Assembly: GCA_029776225.1 (NCBI GenBank) | Contig: JAKOTR010000011.1 | Span: forward strand, 62,001 to 126,000 | DNA length: 64,000 bases | Source: Acidobacteriota bacterium | GTDB taxonomy: Bacteria; Acidobacteriota; Terriglobia; Bryobacterales; Bryobacteraceae | Direction of reading: 5' to 3' | Shown here: positions 8,316 through 16,352 of the stretch, piece by piece | How the letters are laid out: each line of letters starts with the position of its first letter | Position numbering within the stretch: the stretch's first letter is position 1 | Made by a program: the position numbers and the translations under genes | The notes under the pieces: model-generated | The model's input: the letters and a program-made list of their open reading frames with translations, nothing else | What the model was told of the DNA's origin: nothing | Databases searched by the model: none

Positions 8316-8699
8316 TTACGCGACTACGCTCATCGCCCCGCCGTAAAGGTGAAAGGGGCGCGACTCCCGAAAGGGCTGGAACCGGTATCCGACCCCGAAG
8401 ATCGTCTCGATGTATTGCTCGCCGTAGACGCCCAGCTTCTTCCGCAGCCGCCGGATGTGGACGTCGAGCGTGCGGGTGCGGATTTCCCGGCTGTAGCCCC
8501 AGACCCTCATCAGCAGCACGTCGCGCGGGACGATTTCCCCCGCGTTCCGCGTCAAGAGGGTCATCAGTTCATACTCTTTCCGCGTGAGTTTTACCGGGCG
8601 CGCGTCGACCGTCAGCGACGGCCTGCGGTAATCCAGCTCCAGGTGCGCGTCCCGGTAGCTCTCCTGCATAATCGCGTTGTTCATCTCCAAGTGCGCCAT
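8316..8699 (-). CDS. stand-alone OmpR/PhoB-type winged-helix DNA-binding protein
   Basis: 127-residue transcription regulator carrying only the C-terminal trans_reg_C winged helix of OmpR/PhoB response regulators (about residues 32-110; KLTRKEYELMTLL, the recognition-helix region RTLDVHIRRLRKKL, and the wing IETIFGVGYRF). The receiver domain with its phosphorylatable Asp is absent: before the wing domain there are only about 30 residues. The gene has a well-formed promoter upstream (8762-8790) and lies 41 nt before aroA on the same strand, followed by a histidine kinase. It may control this cluster, but no target site was identified. Confidence 0.9.
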   Translation of the reverse strand: MAHLEMNNAIMQESYRDAHLELDYRRPSLTVDARPVKLTRKEYELMTLLTRNAGEIVPRDVLLMRVWGYSREIRTRTLDVHIRRLRKKLGVYGEQYIETIFGVGYRFQPFRESRPFHLYGGAMSVVA

Positions 8700-8761
8700 G
8701 AGTGTTTCCCAGTTCCCTTTAGAGTCGTAGATAGCCGAAAGCGGGTTTTAGGTGTAAAAAA

Positions 8762-8790
8762 ATAATAAAATTTTTTTAATGGTTAAACAA
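8762..8790 (-). promoter_or_regulatory. sigma-70-type promoter in an AT-rich tract
   Basis: On the minus strand TTGTTT (8785-8790) and TATTAT (8762-8767) are separated by 17 bp that are nearly all A/T. This stands out sharply from the GC-rich surroundings. The predicted transcript starts near 8755, giving a leader of about 56 nt for the winged-helix gene. Confidence 0.65.
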
Positions 8791-8851
8791 GGAGGGGCCT
8801 TAGAGGGGAGGCAGGGAAGCAAGGAACGGATTCAGTCGGGGAGGTGGGCGG

Positions 8852-9247
8852 TCATTCGATGGCGTAGGGACCGGCTTTGGCGACCACGAGTTCGACGTCC
8901 CGCGTGTCCACCGCCTCAACCATTACCGCGATGGCGCGGGCGGGCTCTCTCATTTGCCAGTGAAATTCGGTCTCGTCGTCCGGCTCCAGAACTTCGGGCT
9001 CCAGGACGCCGCGTTGCGTGGTCACGATGACGTTATCCGGTCCCAAGACGCGCAACCGCATGGTGACTTTCCGCAGCGGCTTGTCCCCGCAGTTGCGAAC
9101 CCGGCCTTCAAATTCCACAGTCCGGTTGGGTGTGCGGTACGCGGTGAAAGCGATCACTTCGAGTTGGGGCTGCCTGCCGGGCTTACCTTGTTGGCCGGCG
9201 GCCATAACTGCCAGCGCGGCCAGCGCGAACGCAAGAACACATCGCAT
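8852..9247 (-). CDS. secreted hypothetical protein
   Basis: 131 residues starting at the ATG 9247. The first 20 or so residues form a signal peptide (MRCVLAFALAALAVMAAG), so the product is exported. The mature part is a single beta-rich domain with alternating hydrophobics (VEFEGRVRNCGDKPLRKVTM, then EFHWQM), reminiscent of FxLYD/CARDB-like beta-sandwich domains that occur on surface proteins; I cannot assign a family with certainty. An upstream TTG at 9331 would extend the frame but would bury the signal peptide, so I rejected it. It is divergent from the glycosylasparaginase gene, with 66 bp between them. Confidence 0.75.
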   Translation of the reverse strand: MRCVLAFALAALAVMAAGQQGKPGRQPQLEVIAFTAYRTPNRTVEFEGRVRNCGDKPLRKVTMRLRVLGPDNVIVTTQRGVLEPEVLEPDDETEFHWQMREPARAIAVMVEAVDTRDVELVVAKAGPYAIE

Positions 9248-9313
9248 ACTAACCACCGGATTGGATGCAGTGTACCATCGAACAGATAAAACGATACAGA
9301 TAATACTACGGAC

Positions 9314-10405
9314 ATGATCAACCGACGGCAATGGCTAATGAATTCCGCGCTTTTGCCCGCCGCAAGGAGCGCGATTTCCGCCGCGCCCCGGCCCATCGTC
9401 ATCGCGAGCGCCAACGGGCTGAAAGCCTGCGCCCGCGCCATGGAGTTGATGAAGGCGGGCAGCGACACGCTGGACGCCGTAATCGCGGGAGTCAATATCA
9501 ACGAAGAGGATCCCGAGGATAACTCGGTTGGTTACGGCGGTTTACCGAACGAGGAGGGCGTGGTCGAGCTGGACGCGTCGGTGATGCACGGGCCTACCCG
9601 CCGCTGCGGGGCGGTGGCCGCGCTGCGGAACATCAAAACGCCGTCAATAGTGGCCCGGCTCGTCATGGAGCAGAGCGACCATATCATGCTGGTGGGCGAG
9701 GGCGCGCTCCGGTTCGCCAAGACGTTCGGCTTCCAGGAGGAGAATCTGCTGACCGAGAAGTCGCGGCTGGCCTGGCTCGTCTGGAAGAAATCCCTGCGGG
9801 ATGCGGGCGGCCACAACAACTGGGGGCCGGGCCTTGACGCCCCGGAAAAACCGCCAGCGTCCCTGCGCCGCGATTTCCCGGGCGTGGACCCGGAAATACT
9901 TGCCTGGGCCTGGGACGTGGCCGTGCACCCGCCCGCGGGCACGATCAACTGCCTGGCCCTGAACGGGAAGGGCGAGATGTCGGGCGTCACCACGACGAGC
10001 GGGCTGGCCTGGAAGATCCCGGGGCGCGTGGGCGACTCGCCCATCCTGGGCGCGGGACTCTGGGTGGATCAGGACGTGGGCGCCGCCGGTTCCACCGGGC
10101 GCGGCGAGGAGAATATCCGGGTGGCGGGCGCCCACACCGTGGTCGAGAACATGCGGCACGGCATGTCCGCCAGGGAAGCCTGCCTGGACGCGCTCAAGCG
10201 GGTGGCGCGAAATTTCGGAAACGACCGCAGCAAGCTGGCCCGCTTCGACCTGAACTTCTACGCGCTCCGCAAGGACGGGGACTACGCGGGCGCATCGCTG
10301 TGGAACGGGCGCATCCGGCAGGGCCAACTCGCCCGCAGCCGGTTCGCCGTGAACGACGGCGGCGAGAGCCGCTTGGAAGATTGCGCGTATCTTCTTGAGA
10401 GGTAA
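9314..10405 (+). CDS. exported glycosylasparaginase (N4-GlcNAc-asparaginase) family protein
   Basis: Ntn-hydrolase of the asparaginase-2 family, closest in motif to glycosylasparaginase, which cleaves the GlcNAc-Asn bond of degraded glycoproteins. The autoprocessing site appears as the G-T pair in PPAGTINCLAL, with Thr210 the new N-terminal nucleophile after self-cleavage into alpha and beta chains; downstream TTTSGLAWKIPGRVGDSPI and GLWVD match the substrate pocket of the family. Residues 3-5 carry a twin-arginine (NRRQW) followed by a short hydrophobic stretch, suggesting Tat export, common for this family. Length 363 is usual. No sugar- or peptide-uptake genes adjoin it. Confidence 0.9.
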   Translation: MINRRQWLMNSALLPAARSAISAAPRPIVIASANGLKACARAMELMKAGSDTLDAVIAGVNINEEDPEDNSVGYGGLPNEEGVVELDASVMHGPTRRCGAVAALRNIKTPSIVARLVMEQSDHIMLVGEGALRFAKTFGFQEENLLTEKSRLAWLVWKKSLRDAGGHNNWGPGLDAPEKPPASLRRDFPGVDPEILAWAWDVAVHPPAGTINCLALNGKGEMSGVTTTSGLAWKIPGRVGDSPILGAGLWVDQDVGAAGSTGRGEENIRVAGAHTVVENMRHGMSAREACLDALKRVARNFGNDRSKLARFDLNFYALRKDGDYAGASLWNGRIRQGQLARSRFAVNDGGESRLEDCAYLLER

Positions 10406-10425
10406 GTAATTTGTGGCCCAGGGCT

Positions 10426-11262
10426 TTATCCCAGGATGGCGGAGAGCGCCGGGCCAAGCTCCGGATAACGGAAATCGAAGCCGGCGGCTTGCGCGGCCTC
10501 CGGAACAACGCGCTGGCTGTCGAGCAGGACGCCGGCCATTTCGCCGAACATCAGCTTGAGCGCGAAGGCCGGAACGGGAATCCACGCAGGCCGGTGCAGG
10601 GCGTCGCCAAGGGCGCGGGCGAACTCAGCGTTGGTTACCGGGTGGGGTGCAACGGCGTTTACCGCGCCGCGGAGGCGCGGTTCGTTAAGAGCGAATTCGT
10701 AAAGCGCGGTCAGGTCGTCCAGATGAATCCAGGACATCCATTGCCGGCCTGAACCCAGAGGGCCGCCGGCGCCGAACCGGAAGACCGGGAGCATGCGCTG
10801 GAGCGCGCCGCCGTCCCGCCCGAGCACCACTCCGGTGCGCAGGCAGACAACCCGGATGCCGAACGTCTCGGCCTGGGCCGCCGCCCGTTCCCACGCAACG
10901 CACACTCCGGCAAGGAAATCCTCGCCCGGGGGCGAGGTTTCCCTCAGGATTTCGTCCCCGCGCGAGCCGTAGAATCCCACGGCAGATGCGCAGACCAGCA
11001 CGGCCGGCGGGGGCGTAAGCCGGCCCATAGATTCGACCAGCCGCCGCGTTCCTTCGACCCGGCTGTAGCGGATCCGCTGCTTCGCCTCCGGGGTCCAGCG
11101 CTGGGCGATGGGCTCGCCGGCCAGGTTTACCACCGCATCACATGGCGGCATCACGAATGACTCGCGCGTTTTCAGCGGTTCGATGGTGTGACCCGCGGCG
11201 GCCAGCCTCGCCGTTAGCGCGCGCCCGATGAACCCGCTCGCTCCCGTTACGGCTATCCGCAT
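10426..11262 (-). CDS. yfcH: TIGR01777 family NAD-dependent epimerase/dehydratase-like protein
   Basis: Extended short-chain dehydrogenase-like protein of the TIGR01777/YfcH/SDR39U1 family. The Rossmann motif TGASGFIG (6-13) is intact, NLAGEPIAQRWT and the characteristic SAVGFYG segment follow, and the C-terminal DUF1731 domain ends with LGPALSAIL. Substrate and reaction are unknown for the family. It is 278 residues, slightly short but complete, and convergent with the glycosylasparaginase gene (20 bp between stops). On its upstream side lies the promoter of the divergent radical SAM gene. Confidence 0.92.
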   Translation of the reverse strand: MRIAVTGASGFIGRALTARLAAAGHTIEPLKTRESFVMPPCDAVVNLAGEPIAQRWTPEAKQRIRYSRVEGTRRLVESMGRLTPPPAVLVCASAVGFYGSRGDEILRETSPPGEDFLAGVCVAWERAAAQAETFGIRVVCLRTGVVLGRDGGALQRMLPVFRFGAGGPLGSGRQWMSWIHLDDLTALYEFALNEPRLRGAVNAVAPHPVTNAEFARALGDALHRPAWIPVPAFALKLMFGEMAGVLLDSQRVVPEAAQAAGFDFRYPELGPALSAILG

Positions 11263-11274
11263 GATGGCGCTGAT

Positions 11275-11305
11275 TTGATGCTACACGAACATGGGCGGCT
11301 ACAAT
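11275..11305 (+). promoter_or_regulatory. candidate promoter of the radical SAM gene
   Basis: TTGATG (11275-11280) and TACAAT (11300-11305) are spaced by 19 bp. The -10 ends 9 nt before the ATG at 11315, so the transcript would start only about 3 nt from the start codon; no Shine-Dalgarno sequence is present. Candidate leaderless mRNA. Confidence 0.45.
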
Positions 11306-11314
11306 GGATGAAAC

Positions 11315-12337
11315 ATGGGCGCCAGGAACCGGGCCGGGCTTCTTTGGGCTTACTTGCGCCGCCGCTCCAAAGTGGACGCGCTGCCGGTGGAGTATATCGT
11401 CGAGACAACGGCGAAGTGCAATCTCTACTGTCCGATGTGCCCGCGCGAGACGCACAAGCAGCCCAAGGAGGACATGGCCTCGGAAATCTTCGACCGGCTG
11501 GTGAAAGAAAGCAGCGGCACCGCCGAACACATGATGCTGATCGGGCTGGGAGAGCCGCTGCTTGATCCCAAAATCTTTGACCGCATCGAGTACTGCGCCC
11601 GGCACGGCATCTCCACCCTGCTTTCCACCAACGGCACGCTGCTTGATGAAGTCAACGCCGGACGGCTGCTGTGCAGCCCGCTCGAACACATCACGCTCAG
11701 CTTCGACGGCGCGACAAAGGAGAGCTTCGAGTTCTACCGGAAAGGCGCCCGGTTTGAAAAAGTGCGCGACAATTTTGTGCGCTTCTGCCAGATGAAAAAG
11801 GCCTCCGGCGCGCGGGTTCACATTGTCGTGCAGATGGTGCGCATGGAGCGCAACGCCGGAGAGGTTGATGAATTCATACGTTTCTGGCGATCCGTGCCGG
11901 GAGTGGACCAGGTCCGGATCAAGGAGGACGAAACCAACCTGATGCGTCCCGGTGCGGGCCACGACGCCGGCGACTGGAAGCATCCGTGCCACTACCTCTG
12001 GCGCGGCCCCATGTACGTGAAACACAACGGCGACGTCTATCCCTGCTGCCAGAGCTACATGCTGGGCGGCAAGCCGGTGGGAAACCTCGCCTCGCAATCG
12101 ATCGAGGAGATCTGGAACTCGCCGGAGATGTGCCGAATGAGGCGTTTGCACGCGGAAAAGCGGGCGGGCGAGATCGACGTCTGCGCGCGCTGCTGTACGA
12201 CGATTCCACATCCGCTGCTGGTGGCGGGCAGCCTGGTTTTCCACGGGCGCACCGTGCGCCGCGCGCTGCCGGTAGTCGAGCGCCTGGCCTACTTTTCACG
12301 CCTCCCGCTGAGGCTGCTCCGCCCGCCGCGATCGTAG
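11315..12337 (+). CDS. radical SAM/SPASM domain protein
   Basis: 340-residue radical SAM enzyme. The [4Fe-4S]/S-adenosylmethionine site is Cys35-x3-Cys39-x2-Cys42 (CNLYCPMC), followed by the LIGLGEPLLDP strand typical of the family. The C-terminal region has a SPASM-type cysteine set: the pair in DVYPCCQSY near residue 244 and CARCC near 290, preceded by VGNLASQSIEEIWNS, a SPASM hallmark, so auxiliary Fe-S clusters are likely. Such proteins modify peptides, tRNA or cofactors; here there is no precursor peptide or other partner gene, and the substrate is unknown. The last 40 residues are basic and partly hydrophobic. Confidence 0.93.
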   Translation: MGARNRAGLLWAYLRRRSKVDALPVEYIVETTAKCNLYCPMCPRETHKQPKEDMASEIFDRLVKESSGTAEHMMLIGLGEPLLDPKIFDRIEYCARHGISTLLSTNGTLLDEVNAGRLLCSPLEHITLSFDGATKESFEFYRKGARFEKVRDNFVRFCQMKKASGARVHIVVQMVRMERNAGEVDEFIRFWRSVPGVDQVRIKEDETNLMRPGAGHDAGDWKHPCHYLWRGPMYVKHNGDVYPCCQSYMLGGKPVGNLASQSIEEIWNSPEMCRMRRLHAEKRAGEIDVCARCCTTIPHPLLVAGSLVFHGRTVRRALPVVERLAYFSRLPLRLLRPPRS

Positions 12338-12485
12338 CGGAGGCCTTTTGCGACGGCTAACCAGACGTGCCAGACAAACCAAGGCGGCGGTGATCGCGTT
12401 TGCTAAGACCGCCAGAATGCGGCTCTCGGTTGTCCCTGGAAGCAAACGTGCTTTAGGTAAGCTCGGATAAGTGCGAGGGGCTGCC

Positions 12486-15008
12486 ATGGGCCGGAGAAAC
12501 CTGGTTGAGTTCTTTCAGGACTATTACGAATCGCCGGCCGAATTCCTGGTCTACGACGACGGCTTCCGCCGCTGGAAATACAGCTACGCGGAGACGGCGC
12601 GCGCCGCCCGGGTGTTTGCAAACCGGCTGAAGCATGCCGGGGTCGGCAAGGGCGACCGGGTGATCCTGTGGAGCGAAAACCGCCCGGAGTGGCTGTTTGC
12701 GTTCTGGGGAACGCTGCTGGCCGGCGCCGTGACCGTGCCCCTCGGCGCGGAAGCTTCACCCCAATTCGTCCGCCGGGTGCAGGCGGCAGCCCGTGGAAAG
12801 GTGTTTGCGATCGGCGCGGAAATCGAAAGGGACGCGGAGCTGTTTGGCGATCTTCCCATATGTGAACTGGCTGTGGAAGACTGGCGCGGGGACGATCGCT
12901 TCGTTTCTCCCGAGATTGACCGGGGCGATCTTGCCGAAATCGTCTTCACCTCGGGCTCGACAAGCGATCCCAAGGGAGTCCAGATCACGCACGGCAACTT
13001 CCTTTCGCAGGGTGAAGGCGCGGAACCGGTCGCGGCGCGGTACCGGAAGTTTGCGCGCCCGTTCGCGCCTCTGCGGATGCTTCAAATGCTCCCGCTCAGC
13101 CACATGTTCGGGCAGGCCACCACGCTGCTGCTGGCGCCGCTGATTCCCGCTTCGGTGGTGATGCTGCGGCGGCAGAGCCCGGGAACGCTGCCCCAGCAAA
13201 TCCGGGAATCGAAGGTTGCGGCCGCGGTGGTGGTGCCCCGGGTTCTTGATCTGCTGCGGACCCGCGTTTTGCAACTGGCGCCGGAAGCGGCGGGCGCGGC
13301 TGCGGATACGGGCCCGCTTCCGGCGCGGCTCTGGAGATACCGCCGGATCCATCGCGCATTCGGCTGGAGACTTCTTGGCTTTGTGGTGGGCGGCGCTTTT
13401 CTCGACCCGGAGGTGGAGCGGTTCTGGACGCGGCTAGGCTTCCTCATCGTGCAGGGATACGGGACCACCGAAACATCGCCCGTGATCACACTAAATCATC
13501 CGTTTCGGCCGCGGATCGGGTCCGCGGGCAGGCCGTTCCCGGGCGTGGAGGTGCGCATCGCCGAAGACAAGGAAATCCTGGTGCGCGGCCCGAACGTCAC
13601 CCCGGGCTACTACCAGGACCCCGCCAAGACGGCGGAAGCGCTGGAGGACGGCTGGCTCCATACCGGCGATCTCGGCGAGATGGACGAGAAAGGGCGGCTG
13701 TACATCCGCGGGCGGAAGAAAGACGCGATCATGACGCCGGAGGGGTTGAACGTGTTTCCTGAGGACGTCGAGCGCGTAATAGACGCGCAACCGGGCGTTC
13801 GGGAATCCGCCGTGATCGGAGTGCCGCCCGCGACGGATGGAGCGCACGAGCAGGTCTACGCGGTGCTGGTGATGGAACCAGGCGCGGACGCCGAGGCGGC
13901 GGTGCGCGCCGCCAACCGGCAGCTCGAGGGCTTCCAGCGGATCCGCGATTTCTCGGAGTGGAGCGGAGACGCGCTGCCGCGCACCGAAGGTACGGGCAAA
14001 CTGAAGCGCCACGAGATCAGGCAGCGCATCCTGGAAAGCCGTTCGGGACGGCGCGAAGCGGCTCCCAGGGGTGAGCCGCAGAGCATCGCCGAACTCGTCA
14101 GCCTCGAGCTGGAGCGCCGCACCGGGCGGAAAGTCACCGGCGACATGCGGCTGGACGAGCTGGGCCTGGGGTCGATCGGCCTGGTGGAGCTGCTGCTGGA
14201 ATTTGAGAGCCGGACGGAACGCAGCGGCGACGAACGGGAATTCGCCGCCGCCCAAACCGTCGCCGAGCTGACCTCGGTGGTCGAGCGGATGGTGGCGGGC
14301 GAACAGGAGGACGGCGAGCGGTTGATCCGCTTCCCGGTATGGAACCGCACACGGGTAGCGCGGGCGGTGCGGCGCGCCAATCTGGCGCTGTGGATCCTGC
14401 CGGCGGCGCGCCTTCTAGCGAGGCCGGAGATCAGCGGCCTGGAGAACCTGGAGCCGCTTGAACCACCGGTGATTTTCGCCTCGAACCACCAAAGCCACCT
14501 CGACACGCCCCTGATCCTGCTGGCCCTGCCGGAGCGGTGGCGCTACAGCGTGGCGCCTGCAATGTTCAAGGAGTACTTCAATCCGCACTTTTCGCCGGAG
14601 GGGTACCCGCTCGGGCGGCGTCTGCTGAGTTCGCTCGAATACTACCTCGTAACCCTGATGTTCAACGCCTTCCCCATACCGCAGCAGGAGGCCGGCGCGC
14701 GCGAGTCGCTGCGCTATGCGGCGGACCTGCTGAGCGATGGCTGGTCGCTTCTCATCTACCCCGAGGGCGAGCGGCGCCAAGGCGGGCAGATGGCCGAGTT
14801 CCGGCCGGGGGTGGGGCTGCTGGCATCCAGGCTCCAGGCGCCCGTAGTTCCGATCCGGCTGGAGGGCGTGGACCGTGTCCTGCCGCGAGGCGGGATGCTT
14901 CCGCACCCCGGCCGGACGCGCGTGACGTTCGGGCGTCCGCTATACCTGCGCGAAGGCGATCCGCAGGACCTCGCCGGCCTGGTGGAGCGCGCGGTCCGCG
15001 CGCTGTAG
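12486..15008 (+). CDS. three-domain acyl-activating enzyme / acyl carrier protein / PlsC-type acyltransferase
   Basis: Large lipid-metabolism protein (840 residues) with, in order, an AMP-forming acyl-CoA/acyl-ACP synthetase domain (FTSGSTSDPKG near 156, GYGTTETSP near 325, GWLHTGDLG and the RGRKKD loop near 410), an acyl carrier domain with a phosphopantetheine Ser563 in LGLGSIGLVEL, and a C-terminal 1-acylglycerophosphate acyltransferase domain (NHQSHLD near 666 and YPEGERR near 760). It resembles Aas (acyl-ACP synthetase / lysophospholipid acyltransferase) but with the catalytic domains in the opposite order and a built-in carrier, so activated fatty acid could pass internally to a lysophospholipid. 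I choose the ATG 12486, just after AGGGG; the in-frame GTG 12471 is possible. Confidence 0.9.
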   Translation: MGRRNLVEFFQDYYESPAEFLVYDDGFRRWKYSYAETARAARVFANRLKHAGVGKGDRVILWSENRPEWLFAFWGTLLAGAVTVPLGAEASPQFVRRVQAAARGKVFAIGAEIERDAELFGDLPICELAVEDWRGDDRFVSPEIDRGDLAEIVFTSGSTSDPKGVQITHGNFLSQGEGAEPVAARYRKFARPFAPLRMLQMLPLSHMFGQATTLLLAPLIPASVVMLRRQSPGTLPQQIRESKVAAAVVVPRVLDLLRTRVLQLAPEAAGAAADTGPLPARLWRYRRIHRAFGWRLLGFVVGGAFLDPEVERFWTRLGFLIVQGYGTTETSPVITLNHPFRPRIGSAGRPFPGVEVRIAEDKEILVRGPNVTPGYYQDPAKTAEALEDGWLHTGDLGEMDEKGRLYIRGRKKDAIMTPEGLNVFPEDVERVIDAQPGVRESAVIGVPPATDGAHEQVYAVLVMEPGADAEAAVRAANRQLEGFQRIRDFSEWSGDALPRTEGTGKLKRHEIRQRILESRSGRREAAPRGEPQSIAELVSLELERRTGRKVTGDMRLDELGLGSIGLVELLLEFESRTERSGDEREFAAAQTVAELTSVVERMVAGEQEDGERLIRFPVWNRTRVARAVRRANLALWILPAARLLARPEISGLENLEPLEPPVIFASNHQSHLDTPLILLALPERWRYSVAPAMFKEYFNPHFSPEGYPLGRRLLSSLEYYLVTLMFNAFPIPQQEAGARESLRYAADLLSDGWSLLIYPEGERRQGGQMAEFRPGVGLLASRLQAPVVPIRLEGVDRVLPRGGMLPHPGRTRVTFGRPLYLREGDPQDLAGLVERAVRAL

Positions 15009-15092
15009 GATCGCAGTCACCTTCCTCCCCGAAGAAGTTTACTCCCGAGCACGCGCGAGTACGGCGTGTTAAAGTGGCGAATCGGACCCAAA

Positions 15093-16352
15093 ATGGAATC
15101 CTCTGGCACTGTTGTCGTTGTAGGGCTCGGATACGTGGGGTGTGTCAGCGCGGCTTGCCTTGCCGAGTTGGGGCACCGGGTCATCGGGGTTGACCGGGAC
15201 CAGCTCAAGGTGGACGCTGTGCTGGCCGGGCGGTCGCCTTTCTACGAGCCCGGACTTGACGAACTCGTCAGCAAGAACCTGAGCGCGGGCCGGCTGTGCG
15301 CAACCACTTGCCTGCCGGATGGGATCCAGGACGCCGAGATCGCCTTGATCTGCGTGGGCACGCCCTCGGAGCGCAACGGAAATCTTGGCCTCGAGCAGTT
15401 GCGCCGGGTTGCCGGCGAGATCGGAGAAGCGCTTGCGCGCCGCGAGCGGAGGCTGATTGTCGCCGTGCGCAGCACCGTGTTTCCGGGCACGTGCGAGGAA
15501 GTTGTGGCGCCGCTCGTGGGTGAGCGCGCCACGGTGGTTTGCAACCCGGAATTTTTGCGCGAGGGCGGCGCGGTTCGCGACTTCATGGAGCCGTCGCTGG
15601 TGGTGGTGGGCGGATCGGAGCCCGAAGCGGTGCGCCGCGTGGCTGCGCTTTACGCGCCGCTGGGCGTGGAGCCTTCGCTGGTTTCGCTCCGCACCGCCGA
15701 GCTGATCAAGTACGCCTGCAATGCGTTTCACGCGTTGAAAATCGCTTTCGCCAACGAGATTGGCGCGCTCGGCGCGGAACTGGGCATCGACGCCGCCGAG
15801 GTCATGGCGACGCTGTGCCGCGACGTGCGGCTGAACATCTCGCCCGCGTATCTGAAACCCGGGTTCGCCTTTGGCGGGTCGTGCTTGCCGAAGGACCTCC
15901 GCGCATTGACCTACCGTGCCACGCGGCTCGATCTGAAGCTGCCGCTGATCGAATCGATTCTGCCGTCGAACGATGAGCACCTGGCGCGCGCCATCCGCGC
16001 GGCGCTCGACCTCCCCGCCGAGCGCATCGGCGTCTTCGGCCTTGCTTTCAAGGAGAACACCGACGATTTGCGCGAAAGCCCCGTGGTGGCGCTGCTCGAA
16101 ACCATGATCGGCAAGGGACGCAACCTGCGCGTCTTCGATCCGCAGATCCGTATGGACCGGATCTACGGCAGCAACCGGCAGTTCATTCTGAACGCAATTC
16201 CGCACATCGGGCGGCTGCTGGACAACCGGTTCGAAGACACGCTCGCCTGGGCGCAGCATTTGGTGGTTGCGCAGAAACCCTCGCCCGCTTATGCCGCGCA
16301 GATCGCGCAAAGCGGCCTTCCGGTGCTCGACCTGACCGGTTCGCAAATCTGA
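15093..16352 (+). CDS. UDP-glucose/GDP-mannose 6-dehydrogenase family protein
   Basis: NAD-dependent four-electron oxidation of a nucleotide sugar to a uronic acid (UDP-glucuronate or GDP-mannuronate). The Rossmann motif VVGLGYVG is near the N-terminus, CVGTPSERNGNLGL and CNPEFLREGGAVRDF follow, and the catalytic Cys264 lies in FGGSCLPKDLRALTYRAT, a context that resembles GDP-mannose dehydrogenase (AlgD) somewhat more than UDP-glucose dehydrogenase. The start is uncertain: a GTG at 15066 would add nine residues and neither has a good ribosome-binding site. The stop overlaps the next gene (TGATG), a glycosyltransferase, so the pair probably works in polysaccharide synthesis. Confidence 0.92.
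   Translation: MESSGTVVVVGLGYVGCVSAACLAELGHRVIGVDRDQLKVDAVLAGRSPFYEPGLDELVSKNLSAGRLCATTCLPDGIQDAEIALICVGTPSERNGNLGLEQLRRVAGEIGEALARRERRLIVAVRSTVFPGTCEEVVAPLVGERATVVCNPEFLREGGAVRDFMEPSLVVVGGSEPEAVRRVAALYAPLGVEPSLVSLRTAELIKYACNAFHALKIAFANEIGALGAELGIDAAEVMATLCRDVRLNISPAYLKPGFAFGGSCLPKDLRALTYRATRLDLKLPLIESILPSNDEHLARAIRAALDLPAERIGVFGLAFKENTDDLRESPVVALLETMIGKGRNLRVFDPQIRMDRIYGSNRQFILNAIPHIGRLLDNRFEDTLAWAQHLVVAQKPSPAYAAQIAQSGLPVLDLTGSQI

Noticed and set aside
12296-12487. Minus-strand 63-codon frame with a hydrophobic segment and basic tail
   Set aside because: Overlaps the end of the radical SAM gene and the start region of the next gene, has no ribosome-binding site and no recognisable similarity.
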